From NCBI RefSeq assembly GCF_003112555.1, contig NZ_BEWB01000005.1:62001-126000 (forward strand): 64,000 bases of DNA, read 5' to 3'. A model generated the notes under the pieces. The model did no database searches and was not told the origin of the DNA. It saw only the letters and a list, made by a program, of their open reading frames with translations. This stretch comes from Streptomyces coelicoflavus. Its GTDB lineage: Bacteria > Actinomycetota > Actinomycetes > Streptomycetales > Streptomycetaceae. A program made the translations under genes and the position numbers. Positions within the stretch are counted from its first letter, which is position 1. Each line of letters starts with the position of its first letter. Positions 7,938 through 15,895 of the stretch are shown here, piece by piece.

Positions 7938-10933
7938 GGCTGCACCGGCTGGACATCACCGCTTTCGGGCCCTTCGGTGCCTCGCAGAGCGTCGACTTCG
8001 ACGACCTGTCGGCCGCCGGGCTGTTCCTGCTGCACGGCCCCACCGGCGCCGGCAAGACCTCCGTCCTCGACGCCGTCTGCTACGCGCTGTACGGCTCGGT
8101 GCCGGGAGCCAGGCAGGGCGGCAGCGGCCAGGGCATGACGCTGCGCAGCGACCACGCGGCCGCCGGCACCCGTACCGAGGTGCGCCTCGAACTGACCGTC
8201 GCGGGACGCCGGCTCGAGATCACCCGGCAGCCGCCCTGGGAACGCCCCAAGCTCCGCGGCAGGGGCACGACCGTCGACAAGGCGCAGACCTGGCTCCGCG
8301 AGTACGACGCCACGGCCGGAACGTGGCGGGACCTCAGCCGGTCCCACCAGGAGATCGGCGAGGAGGTCACGCAGCTGCTCGGCATGAGCCGCGAGCAGTT
8401 CTGCCAGGTCGTGCTGCTGCCGCAGGGCGACTTCGCGCGTTTCCTGCGCGCCGACGCGGAGGCACGCGGCAAGCTGCTCGGGCGGCTCTTCGACACCCGG
8501 CGGTTCGCCGAGGTCGAGAAGCACCTCGCGGAACGGCGCCGGGCGACCGAGGCCCGGGTCCGCGAAGGGGACGCCGCGCTGCTGGCCGACGCGCACCGGA
8601 TGCAGCAGGCCGCGGGCAGCGCCATGGAACTGCCCGAGCTGGCGCCGGGCGAGCCGGGCCTCGCCGAGGCGGTCCTCCGCGCCGCCGCCGTCGCCCGGGG
8701 CACCGCCCGGGAGCTGCTGGCGGTCGCCGACTGCCGGCTGACGGCCACCGAGTCCGCGCAGGCCGCAGCCGAACGGGACCTGGCCGACACCCGCGAACTC
8801 GACCGGCTGCAACGCCGGTTCGCCGAGGCACGGGCGCGTGCCGCCCGGCTGGCGGAGCGGGCCGACGCCCACCGCGCCGCGCAGGAGCGCATGGAGCGCG
8901 GCCGCAAGGCCGGGGCGGTGGCACCCGCGCTGGAACTGCGGGAGGCCGCCGACACGGAACACCTGAGGGCGACCGCCGCGGAAGCACGCGCGCGTGCCCT
9001 GCTGCCGCAGGCGCTCGCCGGCGCGGGTGCGACCGGGCTCGCCGCCGCCGCACGCCGGGCCGCGGAAGAACTGGGTGGCCTCGAGTCGGCCCGGCGCGCC
9101 GAACGACGCCTCACCGAACTGGTCGAGGAGCGGGCCGGCCTCGACCGCCAGGAACGCGCCGACGACGACGTCCGGCAGGAGGCGGAGACCTGGCTCGCCG
9201 ACTGGGAGACCACCCGCGCCGGGCTCCAGGGCCGCGTCGACTCCGCGCAGGAGGCCGCGACCCGCGCCGAACAGCTGGCCGTACAGCGCGACCCGGCACG
9301 GCGGCGGCTCGACGCCGCCCGGCAACGGGACCGGCTCACCGACGACACGGAGAAGGCACGGCGGCAGGCGCTCGCCTCGGCCGAACACGCCGTCGAGGCC
9401 CGCGCCCACTGGCTCGACCTCAAGGAACAGCGCCTGCACGGCATCGCCGCCGAACTCGCCGCCAACCTCACCGACGGCGCGCCCTGCGGGGTGTGCGGCG
9501 CCACCGAGCACCCCGCCCCCGCACGCAAGAGCGCCGGCCACGTCGACCGCGAGGCGGAGGAGCGCGCCCTCGCCGCCTACCAGGCGGCCGACGAACGGCG
9601 AGCGGATGCCGAACGGCAGCTGGGCACCGTACGGGAGGCGCTCGCCGCCGCCGCGGCGGAGGCCGGCGACGCGCCCACGGCCAGGCTGGCCGAGGAGGCC
9701 GGGGAGATCGAGCGGGAGTACACGCGGGCCCGGGCGGCCGCCTCCGGGCTGCACGCCGCACAGGAGGAACTGCGGGGCGCCGAGCGCGAGCGCGAGGAAC
9801 GCGTCGCCGCTCAGCAGCAGGCCGCGGTCCGGTCCGCCTCCCGGGTCGCGGGGCGCGAGCGGCTGGAGCGGGAACAGGCCGTCCTGGAGGAGGAGCTGGC
9901 GCGGGCCCGCGGTGCCGCCGAGAGCGTGGCGGCGCGGGCGGCCCAGCTGGAGCGACAGGCCGCGCTGCTCACGGATGCGGCCGACACAGCCCGCGTCGCG
10001 GCGGACACCGCCCAGCGGCTCAAGGACGCCGACGCCAGGCTCGCCGACGCCGCCTTCCGGGCCGGTTTCGACACCCCGGGAGACGCGGCCGCCGCCCTGC
10101 TCGACGACACCGCCCACCGCGAGTTGCAACGGCGGCTCGACGCCTGGCAGTCGGAGGACACCGCCGTCCGCGCGGTCCTCGCCGAGGCCGACACCGCCGA
10201 CGCCGCCCGGCGGCCGCCCGCCGACCTCGCCGCGGCGGAACGGGCAGCCGTCGACGCGGGCCGCCGCCTGCGCGAGGCGTCCTCGTCCCGGGACGCCGCC
10301 GCCCGGTGCTGCGCCGAGCTGGACCGGCTGTCCGCGCGGGCCACCACCTCCGTACGGGGGCTCGCCCCGCTGCGCGAGGAGCACACCCGGGTCGCCCGCC
10401 TCGCCTCGCTCACCGCGGGCACCTCGGCGGACAACGAACGCCGGATGCGCCTGGAGTCGTACGTCCTGGCCGCCCGGCTCGAGCAGGTCGCCGCCGCGGC
10501 CACCGCCCGGCTGCTGCGCATGTCCTCCGGCCGCTACACCCTCGTCCACTCCGACGACCGCACCGGGCGCGGCCGCAGTGGCCTCGGCCTGCACGTCGTC
10601 GACGCCTGGACCGGCCGGGAGCGTGACACCGCCACGCTGTCCGGCGGCGAGACGTTCTTCGCCTCGCTCGCCCTCGCGCTCGGCCTCGCCGACGTCGTCA
10701 CCGACGAGGCGGGCGGCGTCCGCCTGGACACCCTCTTCATCGACGAGGGCTTCGGCAGCCTCGACGACCAGACCCTCGACGAGGTCCTCGACGTCCTCGA
10801 CGCGCTGCGCGAGCGGGACCGCAGCGTCGGCATCGTCAGCCACGTCGCCGACCTGCGGCGCCGCATACACGCCCAACTCGAGGTCGTGAAGGGGCGGTCG
10901 GGGTCGGTACTGCGGCAGCGGGGCGCCGGCTGA
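7934..10933 (+). CDS. sbcC: SbcC, SMC-like ATPase subunit of SbcCD
   Basis: 999 residues from a GTG overlapping the sbcD stop. Walker A GPTGAGKTS is near residues 34-42. The Q-loop/N-terminal lobe contains FCQVVLLPQGDFARFL. Two long Ala/Arg/Glu-rich coiled coils flank the zinc hook CGVC near residues 517-520. The C-terminal lobe has the signature LSGGETFF near 901 and Walker B LDTLFIDEGFGSLD near 930. The arrangement matches Rad50/SbcC, which uses ATP to control the SbcD nuclease. All key motifs are intact. No clear hairpin terminator follows before the convergent Lrp gene. Confidence 0.95.
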   Translation: MRLHRLDITAFGPFGASQSVDFDDLSAAGLFLLHGPTGAGKTSVLDAVCYALYGSVPGARQGGSGQGMTLRSDHAAAGTRTEVRLELTVAGRRLEITRQPPWERPKLRGRGTTVDKAQTWLREYDATAGTWRDLSRSHQEIGEEVTQLLGMSREQFCQVVLLPQGDFARFLRADAEARGKLLGRLFDTRRFAEVEKHLAERRRATEARVREGDAALLADAHRMQQAAGSAMELPELAPGEPGLAEAVLRAAAVARGTARELLAVADCRLTATESAQAAAERDLADTRELDRLQRRFAEARARAARLAERADAHRAAQERMERGRKAGAVAPALELREAADTEHLRATAAEARARALLPQALAGAGATGLAAAARRAAEELGGLESARRAERRLTELVEERAGLDRQERADDDVRQEAETWLADWETTRAGLQGRVDSAQEAATRAEQLAVQRDPARRRLDAARQRDRLTDDTEKARRQALASAEHAVEARAHWLDLKEQRLHGIAAELAANLTDGAPCGVCGATEHPAPARKSAGHVDREAEERALAAYQAADERRADAERQLGTVREALAAAAAEAGDAPTARLAEEAGEIEREYTRARAAASGLHAAQEELRGAEREREERVAAQQQAAVRSASRVAGRERLEREQAVLEEELARARGAAESVAARAAQLERQAALLTDAADTARVAADTAQRLKDADARLADAAFRAGFDTPGDAAAALLDDTAHRELQRRLDAWQSEDTAVRAVLAEADTADAARRPPADLAAAERAAVDAGRRLREASSSRDAAARCCAELDRLSARATTSVRGLAPLREEHTRVARLASLTAGTSADNERRMRLESYVLAARLEQVAAAATARLLRMSSGRYTLVHSDDRTGRGRSGLGLHVVDAWTGRERDTATLSGGETFFASLALALGLADVVTDEAGGVRLDTLFIDEGFGSLDDQTLDEVLDVLDALRERDRSVGIVSHVADLRRRIHAQLEVVKGRSGSVLRQRGAG

Positions 10934-10969
10934 GGGCCGAGCACGCCCGCTCCCGCCTGCGCGCGTGGG

Positions 10970-11416
10970 TCAGCGGCCCAGGGGGCGGCGGGGGAGCGGT
11001 GAGGAGTAGACGACGCTCGTGGTGACCGAACCCAGGGCGCTGATCCGGCCGGACACCTCCTCCAGGTGCCGCATCGAACGGGCCGCGACCTTGATGACGA
11101 AGCAGTCGTCGCCCGTGACGTGGTGCGCCTCCAGGATCTCCGGAGTGACCGCGACCAGGTCGTGGAACGGCTTGTAGTTGGCGACCGGATAGCGCAGCCG
11201 CACGAACGCCAGGATCGGCAGCCCCAGCCGCTCGGGGTCGACGACCGCCGCGTACCCCTGGATGATCCCGGCCTCCTCCAGGCGCCGCACGCGCTCGGTC
11301 ACCGCGCTCGCGGACATCGAGACGGCACGGGCCAGTTCGGCGAAGCTGGCCCGCCCGTCCCGCTGGAGCGCCTCGAGGATGCGCCAGTCGGTGCCGTCCG
11401 GGGAATACTCGGTCAT
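10970..11416 (-). CDS. Lrp/AsnC-family regulator
   Basis: 148 residues. The N-terminal winged helix reads DWRILEALQRDGRASFAELA followed by SMSASAVTERVRRLEEAGII, the classic Lrp/AsnC helix-turn-helix. The C-terminal RAM/ACT-like domain contains HHVTGDDCFVIKV. It is divergent from a rhodanese gene across 121 bp and probably controls it, since Lrp regulators often govern a divergent neighbour and respond to an amino acid. No Shine-Dalgarno is seen. A -10 (TACTTC) ends six bases before the ATG and a TTGTTC lies 17 bp further up, so a leaderless transcript is likely. Confidence 0.92.
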   Translation of the reverse strand: MTEYSPDGTDWRILEALQRDGRASFAELARAVSMSASAVTERVRRLEEAGIIQGYAAVVDPERLGLPILAFVRLRYPVANYKPFHDLVAVTPEILEAHHVTGDDCFVIKVAARSMRHLEEVSGRISALGSVTTSVVYSSPLPRRPLGR

Positions 11417-11422
11417 CCGGCA

Positions 11423-11450
11423 GAAGTAGCACGGATTCCCTGGTGGAACA
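11423..11450 (-). promoter_or_regulatory. Promoter of the first Lrp gene, probably leaderless
   Basis: On the minus strand TTGTTC is followed by a 17-bp spacer, then TACTTC, then six bases and the ATG at 11416. This is a near-ideal -35/-10 layout that places the transcription start at the start codon. The ten bases TCCGTGCTAC at the -10 recur at the same distance from the other Lrp gene (15846-15855). Confidence 0.55.
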
Positions 11451-11537
11451 AGGCGTACGCCGGGGAAACGCCCTTCAGGCGGTGCGGGGTGGTGCATAGA
11501 TTTCGGGTCGGAGGATCCACCGAGGAGAGGCCCCACC

Positions 11538-12056
11538 ATGAGCGTCACCACCACCGTCACCGCCACCGCCACAACCGCCACCGCCGTCGGGCACGTCAAT
11601 CCCGTTCTGCGCACACCCCCCGCCGCGCCCGCCGAGGCCGCCGCGTACTTCCGGGCGAGCCTCGCCTTCCACACCGACGTCTCCGACGTCGCCGCCGCGC
11701 TCGCGGCCGGGGGCGACCCGGGGTTCGTGCTCGTCGACTGCCGGTCCACCGAGTCCTGGGACCAGGGCCACGTCCCCGGTGCCGTCCACCTGCCCACCGC
11801 GCTCGTCGCCGAGCAGGCCGGAGAACTCCTCGACCCCGCCGTGCCGGTGGTGACGTACTGCTGGGGCCCCGCCTGCAACGGCGCGACGCGTGCCTCCCTC
11901 GCCCTCGCCGAACTCGGGTACCGGGTCAAGGAGATGCTCGGCGGCTTCGAGTACTGGGTGCGCGAGGGCTTCGAGTTCGGGACCCGGCAGGGCACCGAGC
12001 GGCCCGCCGCCGACCCCCTGACCGTTCCGGTGGACGCGGCCGACTGCGGCTGCTGA
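11538..12056 (+). CDS. Rhodanese-like sulfurtransferase
   Basis: 172 residues; AGGAG lies upstream of the ATG. After a Thr-rich, Pro-rich N-terminal ~55 residues comes one rhodanese domain: FVLVDCRSTESWDQGHVPGA, then the active loop YCWGPACNGATRASLAL with catalytic Cys near residue 108, then LGYRVKEMLGGFEYW. Rhodaneses move sulfane sulfur from thiosulfate or persulfides to acceptors. The loop has a second Cys four residues on (CWGPAC). The chain ends in DCGC, an unusual extra Cys pair that might take part in persulfide relay, but that is inference. The divergent Lrp gene is the likely regulator. Confidence 0.9.
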   Translation: MSVTTTVTATATTATAVGHVNPVLRTPPAAPAEAAAYFRASLAFHTDVSDVAAALAAGGDPGFVLVDCRSTESWDQGHVPGAVHLPTALVAEQAGELLDPAVPVVTYCWGPACNGATRASLALAELGYRVKEMLGGFEYWVREGFEFGTRQGTERPAADPLTVPVDAADCGC

Positions 12057-12077
12057 GCGGCGTGTAGGTTCTGCCGC

Positions 12078-12596
12078 ATGGTGCGATACGCGGAGCCGGG
12101 CGCGGTGGAGTGGGTCGAGTCGGGCGGAGGGCCGCTGATCGCGGTCCCGGAGACGGTCCTGCCGTTCTGGACCGGCGCCGACGGCGAGGAGACGGACTCC
12201 GACTACGACCGGGCCTGCGAGGTCGACGGCTACGTCGGACTCCTTCCCGTCGGCGACTCCACCGCACTGGTGCTCGGCGACGAACCCGCCGCCACCGCCT
12301 ACCTCCCCGACCACGCCACCTTCGTCCGCTGGTGCGCCGCGGACTCCGAGCAGGAAGTGCTGGCAGGTGTCCCCGCCGCCCTCGACACGGCCGAGTGGGA
12401 GCCCGAGGTGTCCTGGCACGTCCCCGGCCCCGTGGTCCTCTTCGACGCCGCCTGGCCGGGCGCCGCATCGGACCGCGCCGGCCGAGTGCGGGTCACGCTG
12501 GACCCCGGCCGGTACGCGGTGCGCGCGGCGGACGTGCGCCCCGGACCGGAGACCTGGCTGAGCCTCGTACACCTGCGGCGGCTCGCCGACCGGTAG
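12078..12596 (+). CDS. Imm21-family immunity-like protein
   Basis: 172 residues. WVESGGGPLIAVPETVLPFW near the N-terminus, SDYDRACEVDGYVGLLPVG, then LVLGDEPAATAYLPDHATFV and FVRWCAADSE match what I recall of the Imm21 family. These are predicted immunity proteins of polymorphic toxin systems. No toxin gene is beside it, so this is either an orphan immunity protein or a family member with another role. TAGGTT is seven bases before the ATG and no Shine-Dalgarno is visible, so the mRNA may be leaderless. The family name comes from memory of conserved blocks. Confidence 0.7.
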   Translation: MVRYAEPGAVEWVESGGGPLIAVPETVLPFWTGADGEETDSDYDRACEVDGYVGLLPVGDSTALVLGDEPAATAYLPDHATFVRWCAADSEQEVLAGVPAALDTAEWEPEVSWHVPGPVVLFDAAWPGAASDRAGRVRVTLDPGRYAVRAADVRPGPETWLSLVHLRRLADR

Positions 12597-12650
12597 CCGG
12601 CCACGATATTGACGTGCGCGGTGGTCGGGGGCCGCCCATGATGGGTGCCC

Positions 12651-13472
12651 ATGCCCCGACTTCCCCATCCCGGACCCGAAGAACTGCGCCGCGATCCCCT
12701 GCCCCTGCGCGGCCGGACCGCCCTCGTCACCGGAGCCAGCCGGCGCGGCGGCATCGGCCACGCCGTGGCCCGGCGGCTCGCCGCGTACGGGGCGAGCGTC
12801 TACCTGCACCACCACGTGCCGCACGACGCCGCCATGCCCTGGGGCGCCGACCGCCCCGAGGACGTGGCCGACTCCGTACGTGCCGCGCTCGGCGACCCGG
12901 ACGCCGTCGTGCACGCGGGCCCCGGCGACCTCACCCGCCCCGACGCACCCGGCGAACTCGTCGCCACCGCCGCCGAAGTGCTCGGCGGACGGCTGGACAT
13001 CCTCGTCGCCAACCACGCCCTCAGCGGCTCCGACGGCACCCTCGACACCATCGACGCCGCCATGCTCGACGCGCACTGGCAGGTCGACACCCGCTCGGTG
13101 CTGCTGCTGATCCAGGCCTACGCCCGTCGCCGTGCCGCGCTGCCGCCCCGCACACCCGGCGGACGCGTCGTGATGATGACCTCCGGCCAGGACATCGCGG
13201 GCGGCATGCCCGGCGAGATCGCCTTTGCGCTCCAGAAGGGTGCCCTCGCCTCTGTCACGCGCTCCCTGTCGACGGCCCTCGCCGAGCACGCCGTCACCGT
13301 GAACGCGGTCAACCCCGGCCCGGTCGACACCGACTACCTGACCGGCGAGGACTACGACGCCGTCGCCGCGCTCTTCCCCGCCGGGCGGTGGGGCATGCCC
13401 GACGACCCGGCCCGCCTCGTCGCGTGGCTCGCCACGGACGAGGCGATAGGGGTCTCCCCGGCTCGAACGTAG
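12651..13472 (+). pseudogene. Short-chain dehydrogenase/reductase, 3' end disrupted
   Basis: A 273-residue SDR reading frame. The NAD(P)-binding motif TGASRRGGIGHA is near residue 27 and NHALSG near 121. The catalytic Ser region is MMTSGQ. The YxxxK position reads FALQK, so the catalytic Tyr is Phe, encoded by the rare codon TTT. The frame then runs LVAWLATDEA and diverges into IGVSPART before a stop. The expected SDR ending, VTGQVIDSEGGFRR, is present in another frame just downstream (13490-13534). Between them lies a ~40-bp hairpin (13450-13483), which appears to have interrupted the 3' end. ATG 12651 is preferred over GTG 12645. The product is probably inactive. Confidence 0.75.
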
Positions 13473-13483
13473 TTGAGAGCTGG
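13454..13483. repeat. Palindromic hairpin element in the SDR 3' end
   Basis: CCCCGGCTC then GAAC, a GTA loop, and GTTGAGAGCTGGGG can fold into a hairpin with a nine-pair lower stem (one G-T) and a three-pair upper stem around a small internal loop. I recall similar GCTCGAAC...GTTGAGAGC palindromes scattered between Streptomyces genes, but could not check. Here it sits exactly where the SDR frame breaks. Confidence 0.6.
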
Positions 13484-13553
13484 GGAAGGGTCACCGGTCA
13501 GGTGATCGACTCGGAGGGCGGCTTCCGACGGTGAGCCCCGAGGCGGGCGGACG

Positions 13554-15242
13554 TCACAGCCGCGACAGCTCGTCCACCAGGTCGTCCAGACCCAGCGAGC
13601 CCTGGGAGAGGGCCGCCATGTGCCACGCCTTCGGGTCGAAGGCGTCGCCGTGCCGCTCGCGGGCCTTCTCCCGGCCGAGCAGCCACGCCCGCTCACCGAG
13701 CTTGTAGCCGATCGCCTGGCCCGGGATCGTCAGGTACCGGGTCAGCTCGCTCTCCACGAAGTCCGCCGGGCGGCTGCTGTGCGCACCGAAGAACTCCTGC
13801 GCCAGCTTCGGCGTCCAGCGCTCACCCGGGTGGAAGGGGGAGTCCGCCGGGATCTCCAGCTCCAGGTGCATGCCGATGTCCACGATGACCCGGGCCGCCC
13901 GCATCATCTGCGCGTCCAGATAACCGAGCCGCTGCTCGGCGTCCGTGAGGAAGCCCAGCTCGTCCATCAGCCGCTCCGCGTACAGCGCCCAGCCCTCGGC
14001 GTTGGCGCTGACCATGCCCACGGACGCCTGGTAGCGGGACAGGTCGTCCGCGACGTGCGTCCACTGGGCGAGCTGGAGGTGGTGGCCCGGGACGCCCTCG
14101 TGGTACCAGGTCGACACCAGGTCGTACACGGGGAAGCGGGTCTGGCCCATCGTCGGCAGCCAGGTGCGGCCGGGGCGGGAGAAGTCCTCCGACGGGGACG
14201 TGTAGTACGGCGCGGCCGCGCTGCCGGGCGGGGCGATGTGCGACTCCACCTTCCGTACCCGCTCGGCGAGTTCGAAGTGGGTGCCGTCCAGCTGCTCGAT
14301 CGCCTGGTCCATCAGGCCCTGCAACCAGTCCCGGACCTCGTCGACGCCCTCGATGTGCCTGCCGTGCTCGTCCAGGTGCGCCAGCGCCACCCACGGCGTC
14401 TCGGCGCCCGGCAGGATCTTCTCGGCCTCCGCCTTCATCTCCGCCAGCAGACGGTGGTACTCGGCCCAGCCGTAGGCGTACGCCTCGTCCAGGTCCAGGT
14501 CCGTGCCGTTGTAGTAGCGCGACCAGCGGGCGTAGCGCTCGCGGCCCACCGTGTTCGGGGCGCCCTCGATCGCCGGGGCGTACACGTCGCGCATCCAGTC
14601 CCGCAGCTCCGCCACGGCGGCGGTCGCACCCCGCGCGGCCTCGTCCAGCTCGGCCCGCAGCGCCTCGGGGCCGTCGGCGGCGAAGTCCTCGAACCAGCCG
14701 CGCCCCTCGCCCGTGTCCGCCCACTCGCCGAGCTGCTCGACGAAGGTGGCGGTCGGACGCGGCGCCGCGTACAACTCGCGCTCCAGGCCCAGGGCCAGGG
14801 ACGCGCGGTAGCCCGCGAACGCCGCCGGCACCGCGCGCAGCCGCTCGGCGACCCGGGCCCAGTCCTCGTCGGTCCCGGTCGGGGTGAGGGTGAAGACCTC
14901 GCGCACCGAATGGGCGGCGGTGCCCATGTTGCCGACCGAGCGCAGGCCCTCGTCGGCCTCGTGGACCGCGAGTTCGGCCGTGAGGCGCTCGCGCAGCAGC
15001 CGCGCGCAACGCCGCTCCACGTCGCTGTCCCCGCCCGGCCGGCGCTCCGCCTCGTCCAGCCGGGCAAGGGTGGTGCGGGCCAGTTCCGCGAGGGCCTCCT
15101 GCCCGGCGGGTGAGAAGTCGGGCAGACGGCTGGAACTCTCCGCGACACCGAGATAGGTACCGGTGACCGGGTCGAGGGCGATGAGTTCGTCGACGTAGGC
15201 GTCGGCGACCTCGCGGGGCAGCGGGCTGTTGGTCTCTGACAT
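13554..15242 (-). CDS. DUF885 family protein, putative zinc metallohydrolase
   Basis: 562 residues without a signal peptide. The family block YHEGVPGHHLQLAQWTH lies near residues 377-393; its HExxxxHH-like pattern is the proposed metal site. Another conserved part is ANAEGWALYAERLMDELGF near 414-432, followed by IPGQAIGYKLGE near 512. DUF885 proteins are often annotated as carboxypeptidase-related but few have been tested. The gene stands alone between the damaged SDR and an Lrp gene. Length is normal for the family. Confidence 0.88.
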   Translation of the reverse strand: MSETNSPLPREVADAYVDELIALDPVTGTYLGVAESSSRLPDFSPAGQEALAELARTTLARLDEAERRPGGDSDVERRCARLLRERLTAELAVHEADEGLRSVGNMGTAAHSVREVFTLTPTGTDEDWARVAERLRAVPAAFAGYRASLALGLERELYAAPRPTATFVEQLGEWADTGEGRGWFEDFAADGPEALRAELDEAARGATAAVAELRDWMRDVYAPAIEGAPNTVGRERYARWSRYYNGTDLDLDEAYAYGWAEYHRLLAEMKAEAEKILPGAETPWVALAHLDEHGRHIEGVDEVRDWLQGLMDQAIEQLDGTHFELAERVRKVESHIAPPGSAAAPYYTSPSEDFSRPGRTWLPTMGQTRFPVYDLVSTWYHEGVPGHHLQLAQWTHVADDLSRYQASVGMVSANAEGWALYAERLMDELGFLTDAEQRLGYLDAQMMRAARVIVDIGMHLELEIPADSPFHPGERWTPKLAQEFFGAHSSRPADFVESELTRYLTIPGQAIGYKLGERAWLLGREKARERHGDAFDPKAWHMAALSQGSLGLDDLVDELSRL

Positions 15243-15320
15243 GCGGACATCCTCATACGGATACCGGTGCCGCGTCAGCCCGTCGGGCCCGGCCCGACGG
15301 CCCGGGCGGCCGGATTTCGC

Positions 15321-15836
15321 TCAGGGCGTGGTGCCGGGAGCCGCCCCCGGGACGGGCGCGGGCTCGGCAGGCGGCAGCAGGGGGCCGCACTCCCACTGCT
15401 GGAAGATCAACCGGGTCTCGACCCGGGCCACCTCCCGCCGCGACGTGAACCCGTCCAGGACCAGCCGCTGCAGATCCGTCATGTCCGCGACCGCGACATG
15501 CACGAGGTAGTCGTCCGGACCGGTGAGGTGGAAGACGGTGCGCGACTCGGGCAGCGCCCGGATCCGCTCCACGAACGGGCCGACCAGCTCCCGCCGGTGC
15601 GGGCGCACCTGCACCAGCAGCAGCGCCTGGAGACCTCGCCCCATCCTCGCCGGGTCCAGTTCGAGCCGATGGCCGAGGATCACCCCGGCCCGCCGCAGCC
15701 GGGTCACCCGGTCCAGACACGTCGAGGGGGCGACGCCGACCTGGGCGGCGAGATCGCGGTAGGTGGTCCGGGCGTCGTTCTGCAGCAACCGCAGCAGATG
15801 AAGATCCACCGGATCCAGTGCGACGGAATCGGCCAT
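15321..15836 (-). CDS. Lrp/AsnC-family regulator, MdeR-like by context
   Basis: 171 residues. The helix-turn-helix region reads LHLLRLLQNDARTTYRDLA then VGVAPSTCLDRVTRLRRAGVI. The effector domain has FHLTGPDDYLVHVAV. The tail is Pro/Ala-rich. It is divergent from a PLP-dependent C-S lyase gene across 59 bp. In Pseudomonas, mdeR (Lrp family) is divergent from mdeA (methionine gamma-lyase), so a methionine-responsive activator of its neighbour is a fair guess. The start codon lies ten bases from TCCGTGCTAC, shared with the other Lrp gene, and a leaderless mRNA is likely. Confidence 0.9.
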   Translation of the reverse strand: MADSVALDPVDLHLLRLLQNDARTTYRDLAAQVGVAPSTCLDRVTRLRRAGVILGHRLELDPARMGRGLQALLLVQVRPHRRELVGPFVERIRALPESRTVFHLTGPDDYLVHVAVADMTDLQRLVLDGFTSRREVARVETRLIFQQWECGPLLPPAEPAPVPGAAPGTTP

Positions 15837-15895
15837 GAGCCGAACGTAGCACGGAGAACCGCCCCGCAGGCCCGGTCGGTGTTCACTCTTCGGGC
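15837..15895. promoter_or_regulatory. Divergent regulator/C-S lyase control region
   Basis: Only 59 bp separate two divergent starts, so both promoters and any Lrp-type operator must overlap here. On the minus strand TACGTT lies seven bases before the regulator ATG, within the block TCCGTGCTAC that also precedes the other Lrp gene. No strong palindrome is visible. Confidence 0.45.

Noticed and set aside
7778..10876. Long antisense frame opposite sbcC (1032 codons)
   Set aside because: High GC keeps the opposite strand open. sbcC has all Rad50-type motifs and the antisense translation has none.
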